The position numbers and the translations under genes were made by a program. Below are positions 37,501-45,617 of a DNA stretch of 64,000 nucleotides, piece after piece. How positions within the stretch are numbered: the first letter of the stretch is position 1; each line of letters begins with the position of its first letter. This DNA is from Corticium candelabrum. Its lineage: Eukaryota; Porifera; Homoscleromorpha; Homosclerophorida; Plakinidae. The stretch is from the NCBI RefSeq assembly GCF_963422355.1, contig NC_085106.1, forward strand, positions 5,372,308 to 5,436,307, given 5' to 3'. The notes under the pieces were generated by a model. That model saw only the letters and a program-made list of their open reading frames with translations, was not told where the DNA came from and did not search any database.

Positions 37501-40500
37501 TTACACACGGTCTGCTATAGTCGTCATTTGACGACCTAGATGACTTCGTTAGTCACCAGTTGTAAAATTTAACTCGTCAAATGACAACTTGACAATCTAT
37601 TTTTCGAGCCTTCCTAACTACACAATGATGTCACTTATATTTTGTTTGATGCTTTAGCGTAATTATACAAAATCTAAAATTAAACCAGAATTTGAACTAG
37701 ACATGTGCATTGTCTACTGACTGCGCACATGACACAATAAGGCCGAGTTGTTCGACAGTGTGCTTCAGAAGAGGATAATGATGATTCATAGGAATCGACA
37801 AAAGGTAGTAGAAAAAGGCCCAATGACCCGGTGAGGCAACCTCCCACTAAAGAAGTAAGTTGGCACTTTCACAGTCCTTTCATGTACTTTGGTTACACGA
37901 TTCATGTACAAATTTAAACTAACTTTTGATTTTTGCATTTCAGTAACCCTTTAATCTGAACCTAATCTAAAACACGAGTCATACAGAAATTGAATGCACA
38001 GATTTATGTGAACTACTGCAAGACCCCTATTTGTTGCATGTCTGTTTGTCATTACCCTGGGGTCAGTGGGTCTTTCGGCCATTTAAACTTTCAAATTTTC
38101 AATTTTTTATCCAACGTTTTAATTTTCTTAAAATTTGTATTACATTTCCAAATTTTATTTTTTCAAATTTATAAATTTTTAGGTGCAGTATAGTAAAAAT
38201 TGCTTTGCGATGAGAAAGCTGATGTAGTTGTATATATGAACTGATCGCTGGATTTGAACTAACAGAAATTGAAAGCGCATCCGTTCTCTCAAATAATTTG
38301 AGTGCACCAGAAAAAGAAAATTGGAAGAACGAGTAGCAGTGTACGCGGTAGGGGGTCGATTGAAGGGTGTAGGGGTGTATTCCAACGCGTGCTGATTCGT
38401 TGATTCAATTAAACTAGGCACAGTTTCTGCTAATCACATCAGCACGTTTCTGCTTTCTTCTGTACTGAGTTTCTACACCTGTACGCCGCTTCAGACAGTT
38501 AACTCAAACTGCTATTGTAGCTGAAGGCGCGTCTATGCATTGTCGCGTCATGAAGATCTACAAGCATGAACTAGATCTACTTGTAGTTGAGCGTCAAACA
38601 ACAAATTAATTAGCATACTGTGCAGCATGGAGAAAACTACACTAGAAGAAGATATAACATTCAATTCGATCATTATCAAAATTTGTGTTGAACAACTCAT
38701 ATCATCAACAGAAATGCAATTTGAATTAGAACTAACTATTATAGATGGAGATATTATTAATATCATCTATTCAAACTATTTCAAAATATTACCACGACCA
38801 GTATGTACAAGTTTGTATGTGCAGTTTTACTTCAAAAACTGTACACTTGCAGAAGTAGTGATTAGATATGTTCATACTATGAGCCGATTTCAAATAATCA
38901 AAGCTCTGGTATTACATGAAGATAACATCCAATCCTTTCATATTAATATTTGTGTTGAACAACTCACAGTGTGCGAAATAGTCTTTGACTGACCACCGAA
39001 CATCATGTCCTGTCAATTTAAAATTTGCCAGACATTAGAAATGTCTGGTCGGACATTCCAATCCTGGCAAATACTACTTATCACTTACAATTCATCATAT
39101 ATATATATATATATAATATTATATATATACGTGTATATAATTATCAATTTATTTTCTCTAATCTCCTATAGTTTCCCAACCCCAACCCCAACACAATTAT
39201 CTCAAATTAACCCAAAAATATCTTCTCTACTGTCAAATGCTAGTCTCTCTAAAACCATCTTAGAATTATAAAGCCAAGTTTGATCAGAGATGTCCCCAGC
39301 ATACAAAAGGCATGGCGCTCCACCATGCCTTGGCTTCCACTTGCTACAGGTCCGCCATGCTTTGCTGTATGAGTAGGCAGTGATTAGCTATGAAGACAAT
39401 GGACTTGTATTTGTATTTTGAAAAGCGGGAAGTTGTTTCAGGCTAACAAGTAGTTTCTGGGATGCTTGGTTTGAAGATAAGACCAATTAGGACAAAGCCT
39501 GCCATATGGTATGAACTTAATTGTAATATAAGTACGCAAAGATAAACAGTGGTGGTCTTGCACTCTGCCCACTATTTAGGTCAGTATCTGATGGTAACAA
39601 ACGAAGTCTGTAGATGTCTGGCCTTCCTATCCTATATAAAGGGAGGTTCTTAACTTCTTGAGGTCTGGAAATTTTCCCACTCGCATTAATCTAGCTATCA
39701 TGTGGTCAAGCACAGTGAACTAAGACAGAGAGAACCTTTCTTAAAAAAAATGATAAACCACTTTGCTCCTTTTGTGCCTGAGCATTCTGTGACAACAGTT
39801 TGTGGCATCTCAGCGTAAGCAAACCTGCATCAAAGCTTTTGTGGTGCGACCATAAAAATTGGAATGGGCGGGACCAAAATTTAAGGTGGGCGTGGTTATT
39901 TCCGCCTGCCTTCCAAAAATCCTGGGAACACCCCTGTTTGATGTACAACTGTTGATGGAGGTGTGAGGTGGCTTGGCTAACAGTCAGGCGGTTATGCAGT
40001 GCTGATCTCCATGCAATTGATTTCGAAACATCGAGGCTATGAGACGACCAAATAACGAAAGTTTCAGCCACAAGGGTTATATACATTCTTGCTGGGTCCA
40101 ATGGACACCTGCTTGGGAGTAAAGACCTTGCAAAACCTCGAGGACTGTAGCAATGACAGGTTCAAGCGAATGTGTACACACACTGATCCCACCACATCTT
40201 TTTCCAACATCTAAGTCCACCACACTAGATATACAAACACAAGGAACAAAGTGGTCTGGGGGAGGCATATGATTCCCCATTCAGATCTAGTTGATAGTTA
40301 CTGTAGTGGATCAATTCATGACAATTATCATAGGTTGCCGCAGTAATTCAAGGTTGGTACACGTGTCCATGTATTTGTGTTACCAAACCAAATCTCTTGG
40401 AGTATACATTGCACGAACAGGTTGATAAAGGACACTTGCCACTGCAGCTAGCTCGAGGATGCCTGACCAAGTGCTAAGTTTTATGGCTCTAGATGGTACT

Positions 40501-43500
40501 TTGATGTTGCATCCCTTTGATAAAAGAGTCATATGCATGTAATTAGTACAACCCACCTGACAAATTACTAGTCTGACTAAAAAGTGGCCATTGTTTGAGA
40601 TAGCAATGAAGAGAGAGACAGACTTTCATAGCCTCCTCGACTCTGCCCTGCTTGGCTACAAACCCATCCGCGTAAATTTCTGCGTGCCTGGTCTGCAAGC
40701 AAGCCCCTCCCCCTTTTGATTTCCGTTGGTGTGTCCTACCCAATGAGTTTTGGAACGTCTTCGTCCACATATGCACCATACCTCTAGACGTGGAAACTGC
40801 AATCGTTCTAAGAACATGCACTACTCCTACGCTATACGCTACGCTAGTGGCAGTTTCTTAGTTCAAGGACTTCTTGCTATCCTATCAACCTAATCATCTT
40901 CAGGTTCTTATAGCCCCTACAGAAAACATTACACGCAAGTATCTCTGAGTTTCCTATCCTGCCACGTTCACGGTGTACGGCCCGTGGCTGTCCGCTGCAT
41001 TTTGTTGCGCACATCGGAGCCCAAGCATGTGTACTTGAGTGCCCACCTCTGGGATTTGACAAAATACACATTTAGCTATACAGTACACGTACGACGCGTG
41101 GCTGTTTGCATTAGTTTCATGCACAAATTGCAGAAATCAGGTGTTGACATGACACTGGGATGTGCAAGGATGTGGGTTGCTCATACGGAATTCCACACCT
41201 GCTGCTACGCCACCGGACAAAATGTCCGGCGAAATCACACATGGCCGGACAAATGCTTTGTTCGGTCGGTAAATGTCCGATGTCCAGCCGTTATTTCGCA
41301 CACTGACTCATGTCATCAATAGAAAACAATTCGAATTAGAACTATTATGATTAAAAGGTATCTCTACCAGCCACTTGAAGATAATGTAATTCATTAGCAC
41401 TTTGCAAGCAAAGTGACATCCAAATAACTATTATAGATGAAAATATTAATATCAACTATTCAAACTATTTCAAATATTACCACCATCACAAGTTTGTATG
41501 TGCAGTTTTACTTCAAAAACTGCACGTTTTCAGAAGTGGCGATCAGATATGTTCATACTTATAGGCCTATTTCAAATAACCGGAGCCCTGGTACATGACT
41601 ACATGAAGATAACATTCAATTTTGTTTCAAACTTAAATATTTGTGTTGAACAACTCAGATCATCAACAGAAATACAATTTGAATAAGAATTCCTTTGATT
41701 AATTAAGTAAAAAAGCCATTGAGAATCACTGCAATATTGAACCTTGGAAACACAAGCAAAACCCAATGCAGTTGCTTCCAACTGACTGAACAGCGTGCGA
41801 ATTATCTTTCTTCACGTTTAATTAATAGCGGGCTGCAGCTTCTTAACAGGGTACGTATACAAGTTCAGTGCTGGATCCAGGAATTTTTGAAAGAGGGGGT
41901 TCACCGTTAGCAGTTATCTAGAGCATTACTAATTTTCTCTTTTCTAATGAAATTATTGAACCACGCCTATTGGAAAGAGGGAGTTTCAACCCCCTTAACC
42001 CCCCTCTGGATCCAGCCTTGGAGTTGCATACTAATTTGTATGCCGCGCTGTACTGTAGATGCGAGCTTTAGAGTTACTGCATGTCTCTAGTTGTTGAGTT
42101 AGTTTGGACAGCTAGAGCTAAGGTGATACGTGTAGAGTCATATATCAATTATCGGACACTCCCCAATATTGGACACTGGCGTGCATGAGACAATATTTAT
42201 TTTTGCGAATAAGAAATGAAATTAGCGCAATGAGACTGGCCTGTGAGACTACAGTGTAGTAGTTTTCTCCACGCCGGCGCCACACAGTACGCTAATTAAT
42301 TACAAGTAGATCGAGTTCATGCATGTAGATCTTCATACATAGACGCGCCTTCACCTACAATAGCACTTCGAGTTAACTCTCTGAAGCAGCATACAAGTGC
42401 AGAAACTCAGTGCAGAAGTAAGTAGAAACGTGGTGATGTGATTAGCAAAAACTGCACCTAGTTTAATTGAATCAACATTTCAGCAAGCGTTGGAATGCAC
42501 CCCTACACCCTCCAATCGACTCCCTCCCGCGTACATTGCTACTCGTTCTTCCAATTTTCTTTTTCTGGTGCACTCACATTATTTGAGAGAACGGATGCGT
42601 GTTCAATTGCTGTTAGTTCAAATCCAGGGATCACTTCATATATACAACTACATCCGCTTTCTCGTTGGCAAAGCAATTTCTACTATACGGCACCTAAAAA
42701 TTTGTAAATTTGAAAATGTAATGCAAATTTTAAAAATGGAAACATTAAATAAAAACTTAATTTAAATACTAAAAATTTAAAAATTTAAATTGCAAAATTT
42801 GAAATTTAAAATGGTCAAAAGACCCACTGACTCGCCTGCATCCAAACAACAGGCCGCACTGATTTCACCATTATGCCATTTTTTATGTAATGTGCACGTG
42901 CTATACAACCACAGCACGTGGATCGTACGTCTCAACTTCTTCCCTTTCCAAAAATTTTACGAGATGCTCAACCACGTTTTAGTACCACAATATAGTGTAA
43001 CGCCAATCTGTTGATTCTGGTGTCACGTGACCCACCCACATGAGCCGGGGGGGGGGGGGTGATGAGAAACAGACATGCAACAAGTAAAGGCCTAAACTGT
43101 TATTGCAAAGAAGGTTCCTTTTAATTTAACACACTCAGAGTTGTCTGCATAAAAATGGAAACTCAGAAAGCTTTCTGTTTAAAACTAATTTACTAAACGT
43201 CAAACTAAAAAATTTATGTACAAACAAGATATCATTATTAACTACAACTCACAGTTCTAATTCAATACTTGCTGTGTCATAACCGTGTTTCACATAGTCT
43301 CCAACCTGCACAACATATTTAACGGAGCCAAGACAATCAATTACGGTAAATGCTCAAGAGCAATTCAAGAATGTCTGCCCACCTCCCTAGCTCGTCCCAA
43401 AAGACTAGTCGAGCCCGCTAATCCAAGACACATCGCACACACCAGAGACGACTTGCCTGTCCCTAGAGCAAGTAACATTGTCATGTAGTTTGTATGTGTC

Positions 43501-43792
43501 GGTGTGCCATTATCCATTCAATATACCGTTCGGTCCCAACACAACGTTCAGCTTAGGACCAGGATAGAAAGTACAGCTGTCATACGTTCTGTTAAAAATA
43601 CACGCAAGACTAGAGACTAATCACGCATTCGCACGTGTCTAGAGCTTACACGAAATGCTCCATTGAAATTCGCACAATGGAACCACAAACGGAATCTCCC
43701 GGCTTCCAATCATAATCTGCAGATGAGAATCGAAATTTCTTAGCTTTAGACGTGATGACGTTCTTCACTGAGGCTCGGCGTCGTTCTGACAT
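18081..43792 (-). CDS. SMC5: SMC5 gene, 5' part (11 exons placed)
   Basis: SMC5 pairs with SMC6 in the nuclear SMC5/6 complex, which acts in homologous-recombination repair and in restraining extrachromosomal DNA. The chain of eleven exons gives about 357 codons in one frame. Recognisable SMC5 features are GSIVRISMEHFVTYDSCTFY, Walker A GPNGTGKSS, LGLAG...LGRA, LNIQVGNRCQFLPQ, VEFAKMSPSELLLATEK and the coiled-coil KRPWVEYE motif. Splice sites are all GT..AG and phases agree. The hinge, second coiled coil, signature motif and Walker B are not in the window. A short conserved segment after ATEK (G-P-x-x-M-x-x-x-H in vertebrates) is not seen between exons 7 and 8. Confidence 0.9.
18143..19125. 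other. SMC5 intron 10
   Basis: AT-rich intron sequence. I see no gene or repeat other than short homopolymers. Confidence 0.4.
19126..19190. repeat. CA microsatellite
   Basis: CA/ACA repeats in intron 10, close to the exon 10 donor. Confidence 0.95.
19216..19287 (-). CDS. SMC5: SMC5 exon 10, coiled coil
   Basis: 72 nt, 24 codons, beginning VQKTNKNMAEARKLQDK and ending TLEAD. The acceptor is GAATAG and the donor GTGTGT. A 66 bp CA tract follows about 25 bp into the next intron. Confidence 0.8.
19351..19512 (-). CDS. SMC5: SMC5 exon 9, coiled coil
   Basis: 162 nt, 54 codons, starting EYENSRKQYKK and rich in E, K and N with heptad spacing. It continues the ascending coiled-coil arm towards the hinge. 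The acceptor is CTTGCAG and the donor GTATTA. Confidence 0.9.
19700..20119 (-). other. Unassigned coding-like segments in SMC5 intron 8
   Basis: On the minus strand an ATG at 20119 opens a frame MSDSRAPDDSHCNAVKKLAEAF that runs about 45 codons to a stop. Further down are EDEVPVPGGPMAYTVK (about 19917-19965, with a GTTATT donor-like end) and KPLKRTVKGKVKALDLSPNE (about 19710-19775). I do not recognise the protein. They could be exons of a nested gene, a retrocopy, or transposon coding sequence. The phases between the pieces do not obviously agree. Confidence 0.25.
20447..21082. mobile_element. TA-flanked MITE-like element with about 75 bp TIRs
   Basis: The ends are inverted repeats starting GCCTCGAACTTCCAGACC on the left (20447) and GCCTCGACCTTCCAGACC on the right (from 21082 reading in). 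They extend about 75 bp through an ACTAAAATGA motif. Each end is flanked by TA (20445-20446 and 21083-21084), fitting a TA target duplication of Tc1/mariner-type elements. No transposase is seen in the 636 bp. Confidence 0.65.
21085..22016. other. SMC5 intron 8, with a small internal duplication
   Basis: A segment at about 21428-21475 (AAAGACGTTGCTGCCATTGC and onward) recurs in diverged form at about 21603-21650. A direct repeat ATGTTGTTGCATGAGT also links 20360 and 21160. No gene is recognised. Confidence 0.4.
22017..22109. repeat. CA microsatellite next to SMC5 exon 8
   Basis: About 45 CA units lie 35 bp downstream of the exon 8 donor on the gene strand. Confidence 0.95.
22144..22356 (-). 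CDS. SMC5: SMC5 exon 8, start of coiled coil
   Basis: 213 nt, 71 codons, highly charged and heptad-like, ending LRLLEQKRPWV. The KRPWVEYE motif is completed by exon 9. The donor GTGAGA lies about 35 bp from a CA microsatellite (22017-22109). Confidence 0.92.
22423..22485 (-). CDS. SMC5: SMC5 exon 7
   Basis: 63 nt reading DMVVEFAKMSPSELLLATEK plus Ala, matching D-K-V-x-E-F-A-x-L-S...E-L-L-x-A-T-E-K of SMC5. The acceptor is GTTTGCAG and the donor GTACTG, a weak donor. The intron to exon 8 is only about 66 bp. Confidence 0.9.
22553..22589. repeat. TA microsatellite
   Basis: About 18 TA units in intron 6, 68 bp from exon 7. Confidence 0.95.
22840..23240 (-). other. Unassigned coding-like segments in SMC5 intron 6
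   Basis: On the minus strand, a frame at 22840-22995 reads LKNADGRTPCPPTFLP followed by TAILVDFEVDIIRQFVVDEV. Upstream, at 23040-23140, is HNLLADPFDDALLE and then INILDRIQDAAGIA. The composition looks protein-like, but I do not recognise a family, and a stop separates the pieces. It may be a pseudogene or an alternative exon. Confidence 0.25.
23241..24170. other. Intron 6 stretch with a C homopolymer and a TTAA-type end
   Basis: A C run lies at about 23244-23256. TTTAAAGGGGAACTCCAATG at about 23469 resembles the ends of TTAA-target elements seen elsewhere in the window, but no partner end was found. No gene is seen. Confidence 0.35.
24171..25675. mobile_element. TTAA-flanked non-autonomous transposon
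   Basis: The element 24175-25671 is flanked by TTAA on both sides (24171-24174 and 25672-25675). Its inverted ends are AGGAGCACTTCACTGAT and, reading in from the right, AGGAACACTTCACCGAT. TTAA targets are used by Kolobok and piggyBac elements. The AGG start favours Kolobok, since piggyBac ends start CC. About half of the interior is a nested hAT-like element (24509-25298). Confidence 0.75.
24509..25298. mobile_element. hAT-like element nested in the TTAA element
   Basis: 790 bp with inverted ends CAGGGCTCAAAAATCGGTC and, from the right, CAGAGCTCAAAAATAGGTC, flanked by GGTGAC on both sides (24503-24508 and 25299-25304). The CAG start and short TSD suit the hAT group. No transposase is seen. 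A diverged relative of its right half lies at 37285-37610. Confidence 0.8.
25676..27252. other. SMC5 intron 6, decayed repeats and coding-like bits
   Basis: An orphan hAT-like end (CAGGGTTCTAGCCAGG, minus strand from 25926) is visible. Minus-strand coding-like bits are EVLQKARDYVKAYRDGKP (about 25960-26012) and a frame with DDEFAVAKQNNPNVSQEARE followed by an acidic end and a GTGACA donor-like site (about 26500-26610). None is recognised. On the plus strand, CCCACAG followed by GIRKRGFPSVKLKGQQ at 27097 looks like an acceptor plus a short final exon, but it is unsupported. Confidence 0.3.
27253..27523. repeat. Tandem duplication ending at the SMC5 exon 6 donor
   Basis: Two copies of about 134-137 bp (27253-27386 and 27390-27523) share CCTAGCGTTTCA, ACCATGTAAGAC, GGTTAAATCGAGTCCTGC and TCTTGTGATATAC. 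The second ends exactly at the exon 6 splice donor, so the donor's intronic sequence GTATATCACAAGATGG exists twice. Confidence 0.85.
27524..27586 (-). CDS. SMC5: SMC5 exon 6
   Basis: 63 nt, 21 codons, ending LNIQVGNRCQFLPQ, the Q-loop region of the SMC5 ATPase head. The donor is GTATAT. The first part of the following intron is tandemly duplicated (see 27253-27523). Confidence 0.94.
27645..27744 (-). CDS. SMC5: SMC5 exon 5
   Basis: 100 nt reading YEQSGNATIKR, then a segment ending WQVNGRDVSQKQ. This matches the SMC5 region after the first head strands (ASGN...I.RE...F.IN....Q). The acceptor is TTACTAG and the donor GTAAGA. Confidence 0.92.
27745..29502. other. SMC5 intron 4, part before the THAP element
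   Basis: AT-rich intron sequence. A possible exon-like frame at about 27920-27970 (minus, LEIVVVDNP) fails the phase test against exon 5. No gene or clear repeat is seen elsewhere. Confidence 0.4.
29757..29914 (+). pseudogene. THAP domain, N-terminal half
   Basis: The frame from the ATG at 29757 reads MVQCCVAAGCTNSHK, the C-x4-C start of a C2CH THAP finger. After a frameshift near 29800 the other frame reads FRFPKIPKLRAEWESQIRR, the conserved FPK...W...IRR block. The coding sequence is interrupted at 29915 by a 1.55 kb transposon. THAP domains bind the ends of their own transposon. Confidence 0.75.
29915..31464. mobile_element. 5-bp-TSD DNA transposon, copy A
   Basis: 1550 bp with 14 bp inverted ends CAGCGTGCGAAATA and CAGTGTGCGAAATA (from the right), flanked by CAGTA on both sides (29910-29914 and 31465-31469). 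An inverted homologous copy lies at 38967-41305. No transposase motif is recognised. CAGTG ends with 5 bp duplications suit a hAT5-like group; Transib also makes 5 bp duplications but begins CAC. Confidence 0.85.
31465..31690 (+). pseudogene. THAP domain, C-terminal half
   Basis: Immediately after the nested element, the plus strand reads VCSSHF (31508-31525), the C-x2-H pair that completes the C2CH finger, and PDCFE beyond it. Further on are LGLGCRRAK and a basic tail ending at a GTAAGG donor-like site near 31698. Frames shift at least once. Its position and motifs match the first half at 29757-29914. Confidence 0.7.
31700..32646. other. THAP element interior, no domain recognised
   Basis: A plus-strand frame at 32050-32241 (MAAAAPVMVVYLPE, then Ser/Thr-rich) has an ATG but no known motif. 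The rest is non-coding in appearance. Confidence 0.3.
32647..34220. mobile_element. Long-TIR transposon, copy E1
   Basis: The arms 32647-32980 and about 33900-34220 are inverted repeats of about 320 bp (starting AGACAATATTTGGGG, with ACGCGTAGGAAGCC inside). They match the arms of the element at 51137-54734. The interior (plus strand, about 33370-33560) encodes ENVTEAEADGLRQIIEQQA, a coiled coil, then KFYNTCFVSRNVLDTVWSW. That order resembles the segment before the catalytic core of DDE_Tnp_4-type transposases, but the catalytic core is missing. No TSD is visible. Confidence 0.7.
34285..34450 (-). pseudogene. RT-family N-terminal motif fragment
   Basis: The minus-strand frame AREGHYGDAVRSLQSQGCVS...VLEELYVL resembles the short repeated N-terminal motif (G-x-x-x-A-V-R-x-L-x-S-x-x-V-A...T-L-x-x-L) of the YLDDG-type reverse transcriptases whose C-terminal part is at 55437-57071. 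Only about 40 codons remain. Confidence 0.4.
34480..35101. other. No gene seen
   Basis: This repeat-like sequence contains several ATGCC/GGCAT words and an imperfect direct repeat (CCATACCTTGGCTAAATTT and CCATCCCTTGGCTAACGCC at about 34475-34535). Confidence 0.3.
35102..35616 (-). mobile_element. Non-autonomous hAT element with transposase 3' end
   Basis: 515 bp with ends CAGGGATGCCGG and, from the right, CAGGGATGTCG, flanked by TAACC on both sides (35097-35101 and 35617-35621). The minus-strand frame 35248-35475 reads SVEAERGFSLMNITKNCSRN followed by RLGQRT-I-A-I-M-A-I, the hAT C-terminal dimerisation motif. It is an internal-deletion derivative keeping only the C-terminus. Palindromic GGGGCCACATGTGGCCCC sits near the right end. 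Confidence 0.85.
35622..37284. other. THAP element interior, no gene recognised
   Basis: Mostly AT-rich. A minus-strand frame at 36149-36394 (81 codons) has no recognisable motif. Confidence 0.3.
37285..37610. repeat. Diverged copy of the hAT-like element at 24509-25298
   Basis: About 320 bp align with 24985-25295: TATGCCTTTA-TCTGTCGGAATC, TACGACAAATGTCCCAA-GCGAG, AACTCGTCAAA-GACAACTTGAC. The terminal CAG motif has been lost. Confidence 0.75.
38967..41305. mobile_element. 5-bp-TSD DNA transposon, copy B (inverted relative to A)
   Basis: 2339 bp with inverted ends CAGTGTGCGAAATA on both sides, flanked by ACTCA (38962-38966 and 41306-41310). Its content is the reverse complement of copy A (29915-31464), apart from a 652 bp nested element (39285-39936). 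The ACTCA target belongs to the tandem-repeat word AACAACTCA. An AT-rich palindrome (39098-39130) lies inside. Confidence 0.88.
39285..39936. mobile_element. hAT-like element nested in copy B
   Basis: 652 bp, ends CAGAGATGTCCCCAG and, from the right, CAGGGGTGTTCCCAG, flanked by TTTGAT on both sides (39279-39284 and 39937-39942). It is absent from copy A, which serves as the empty site. No transposase is visible. Confidence 0.85.
41866..42020. mobile_element. Short hAT-like MITE
   Basis: 155 bp, ends CAGTGCTGGATCCAG and, from the right, CAAGGCTGGATCCAG, then AGGGGGTT-rich arms. The flanks AAGTT and GAGTT are nearly the same and could be a mutated 5 bp TSD. Confidence 0.6.
42830..43252. other. 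SMC5 intron 4 start, no gene seen
   Basis: Contains a G homopolymer (about 43047-43060). Otherwise it is AT-rich intron sequence leading to the exon 4 donor. Confidence 0.4.
43253..43305 (-). CDS. SMC5: SMC5 exon 4
   Basis: 53 nt reading VGDYVKHGYDTASIELEL with two bases left over. These join the first base of exon 5 to give Leu, exactly as in the family (VEIEL-F/Y). The donor is GTGAGT. The next exon is 15.5 kb away. Confidence 0.92.
43383..43462 (-). CDS. SMC5: SMC5 exon 3, Walker A
   Basis: 80 nt completing GPNG with TGKSSLVCAMCLGLAG and ending LLGRARE. The lysine and serine of Walker A contact ATP phosphates in SMC proteins. The acceptor is CTCTAG and the donor GTGGGC. Confidence 0.93.
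43527..43588 (-). CDS. SMC5: SMC5 exon 2
   Basis: 62 nt reading TYDSCTFYPGPKLNVVLGPN, ending one base into the next Gly codon. The acceptor is TTTTTAACAG and the donor GTATAT. The intron therefore splits the Walker A glycine. Confidence 0.92.
43650..43792 (-). CDS. SMC5: SMC5 exon 1
   Basis: The start ATG is at 43792-43790, with 47 codons plus 2 nt. The N-terminus is basic (MSERRRASVK), followed by a Ser-rich stretch and then DSVCGSIVRISMEHF, the conserved SMC5 entry. The donor is GTAAGC. Confidence 0.9.
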
Positions 43793-44795
43793 TTCGTGCA
43801 AGTCTCCCGCGCGCGCTTGTTGCAACTTCTAACGCACGTTAACTAGAGTCCCGTATCTAGTTTTGGATACCGTCTACATTCGGACGCGAGATCTTGGTCC
43901 AGCGCAATTGTCTATGTATGAAATATAGGGCAACGTAGAGACGTTAGGTAACTATTTTTGATCCGTGACAATCAACGGATTTGGCTCATTCTAGCGAGAA
44001 CGAGACTTGACTAAACCACGCCCTACCTCTAGACCCGGACAAATACCTCTAGGCCTCTCGTGTAGAGATGCCAAAGCACAGACACAAACCGAATGTATTT
44101 GTTGCAGTAGCCTAGCATCTCATCTTCCAAACAACCGTATGGGCAGCGTTGTCGTGTTTCGGGCGTAGCCGTGGTGTAGTCGTTAGAGTTGAGTGAAGTC
44201 ACGCCCTTGTTTCGGTAACCCGAAACACGCTAGATTGTCATTTTTCAGGCACTCTGTAAGGAATTTGAGCATAGAATCTCGACGTATAGTGCTAAAATCA
44301 ACTTTTAACACATGTTTAGACATGTTTCTACGTATTACTAGCCAATTTCTCATCGCTCCACAGGGAATCCGACAGAAAATCTTGGTGGGGTTTTCTTGGG
44401 TTTCTTGGGGTTATAAGAAAACCCTTCTAAAACGCTGCAGGATTAGTGATATAATTACCCTGGCGGGGCCATAAAACCCTTTCAAACCCCACAAAACTCC
44501 TTTCAAAGTTTTGAAGGGTTTTTGTCACTTACCACTATTCGTCTTAAATAGCATATCCATATAATTTTGTATGGAAATGTCCTTACTCAGATTAATTAAA
44601 TCGGATAAATATAAAATTTGATTAAATCAAGTCCTGCCTTAAATTAAATTGGCAGAGTGTACCTATTTGTAGCATATTGTCAATTGATTAATTAAACTAG
44701 AATTTAAAAACTTTTTCTCTGAAAAAAGAAATAGATGTAGGGATTGTATAAAAAGTAACAGAAACAAGATCTATAGATAATATGAACCAAAGTCA
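43793..44795. promoter_or_regulatory. SMC5: Region upstream of SMC5
   Basis: The first kilobase upstream of the SMC5 start codon should hold its promoter and 5' leader. A GC-rich, CpG-containing patch with CCCGCGCGCGC lies just upstream (about 43806-43816). No TATA box stands out. At 44355-44520 there is a G- and T-rich stretch with an imperfect inverted AAACCC/GGGTTT repeat. Confidence 0.35.
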
Positions 44796-44874
44796 GACAT
44801 CATTAGTGAATCCTTTCAACCCCCAAAGAGTGAAATGTAGGGAGTGTGGGGGTTGAAAGGATTCACTAGTGATG

Positions 44875-44876
<2 letters not shown>
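44796..44876. repeat. Perfect-looking hairpin before the CA tract
   Basis: Arms 44796-44825 and 44847-44876 (GACATCATTAGTGAATCC ... GGATTCACTAGTGATGTC) pair over 30 bp with one mismatch, leaving a 21-base loop. The second arm runs directly into the CA repeat. Confidence 0.85.

Positions 44877-45612
<736 letters not shown>

Positions 45613-45617
<5 letters not shown>

Larger units (their letters stand above)
29503..37954 (+). mobile_element. Kolobok-like THAP transposon with nested insertions
   Basis: TTAA at 29503-29506 and 37951-37954 bound 8.4 kb. The inverted ends are AGGGTAACTAACTGC on the left and AGGGTTACTGAAATGC from the right, followed on both sides by an AAAAATCA motif. A THAP zinc-finger coding region starts 250 bp inside the left end. 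Kolobok transposases carry THAP domains and duplicate TTAA. At least three other transposons lie inside it (29915-31464, about 32647-34220, 35102-35616). The catalytic domain is not recognisable. Confidence 0.6.
38650..41700. repeat. Tandem repeat of about 300 bp in the foldback centre
   Basis: Units share the ordered words TTTGTGTTGAACAACTCA, ATCATCAACAGAAAT, ACTATTATAGATG, TTCAAACTATTTCAAA, AGTTTGTATGTGCAG, CAGAAGT and GATATGTTCATACT. They are seen at about 38680-38950, about 38950-38966 continuing at 41306-41630 after transposon B, and a partial third at 41638-41690. Confidence 0.75.
38064..42829. mobile_element. Large foldback element with about 525 bp arms
   Basis: Arms 38064-38586 and 42300-42829 are reverse complements with scattered differences. 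Both outer ends begin CAGTGGGTCTTT, then an AAATTT-rich segment, then a GCAAAGC/GCTTTGC region. The 3.7 kb centre holds tandem repeats of about 300 bp interrupted by transposon B (38967-41305) and a small MITE (41866-42020). No transposase or clear TSD is visible. It resembles foldback-type elements. Confidence 0.75.

Noticed and set aside
44155..44215. tRNA-derived SINE head near a GTGGTGTAGTCG motif
   Set aside because: An A-box-like word exists, but no B box lies at the proper distance.
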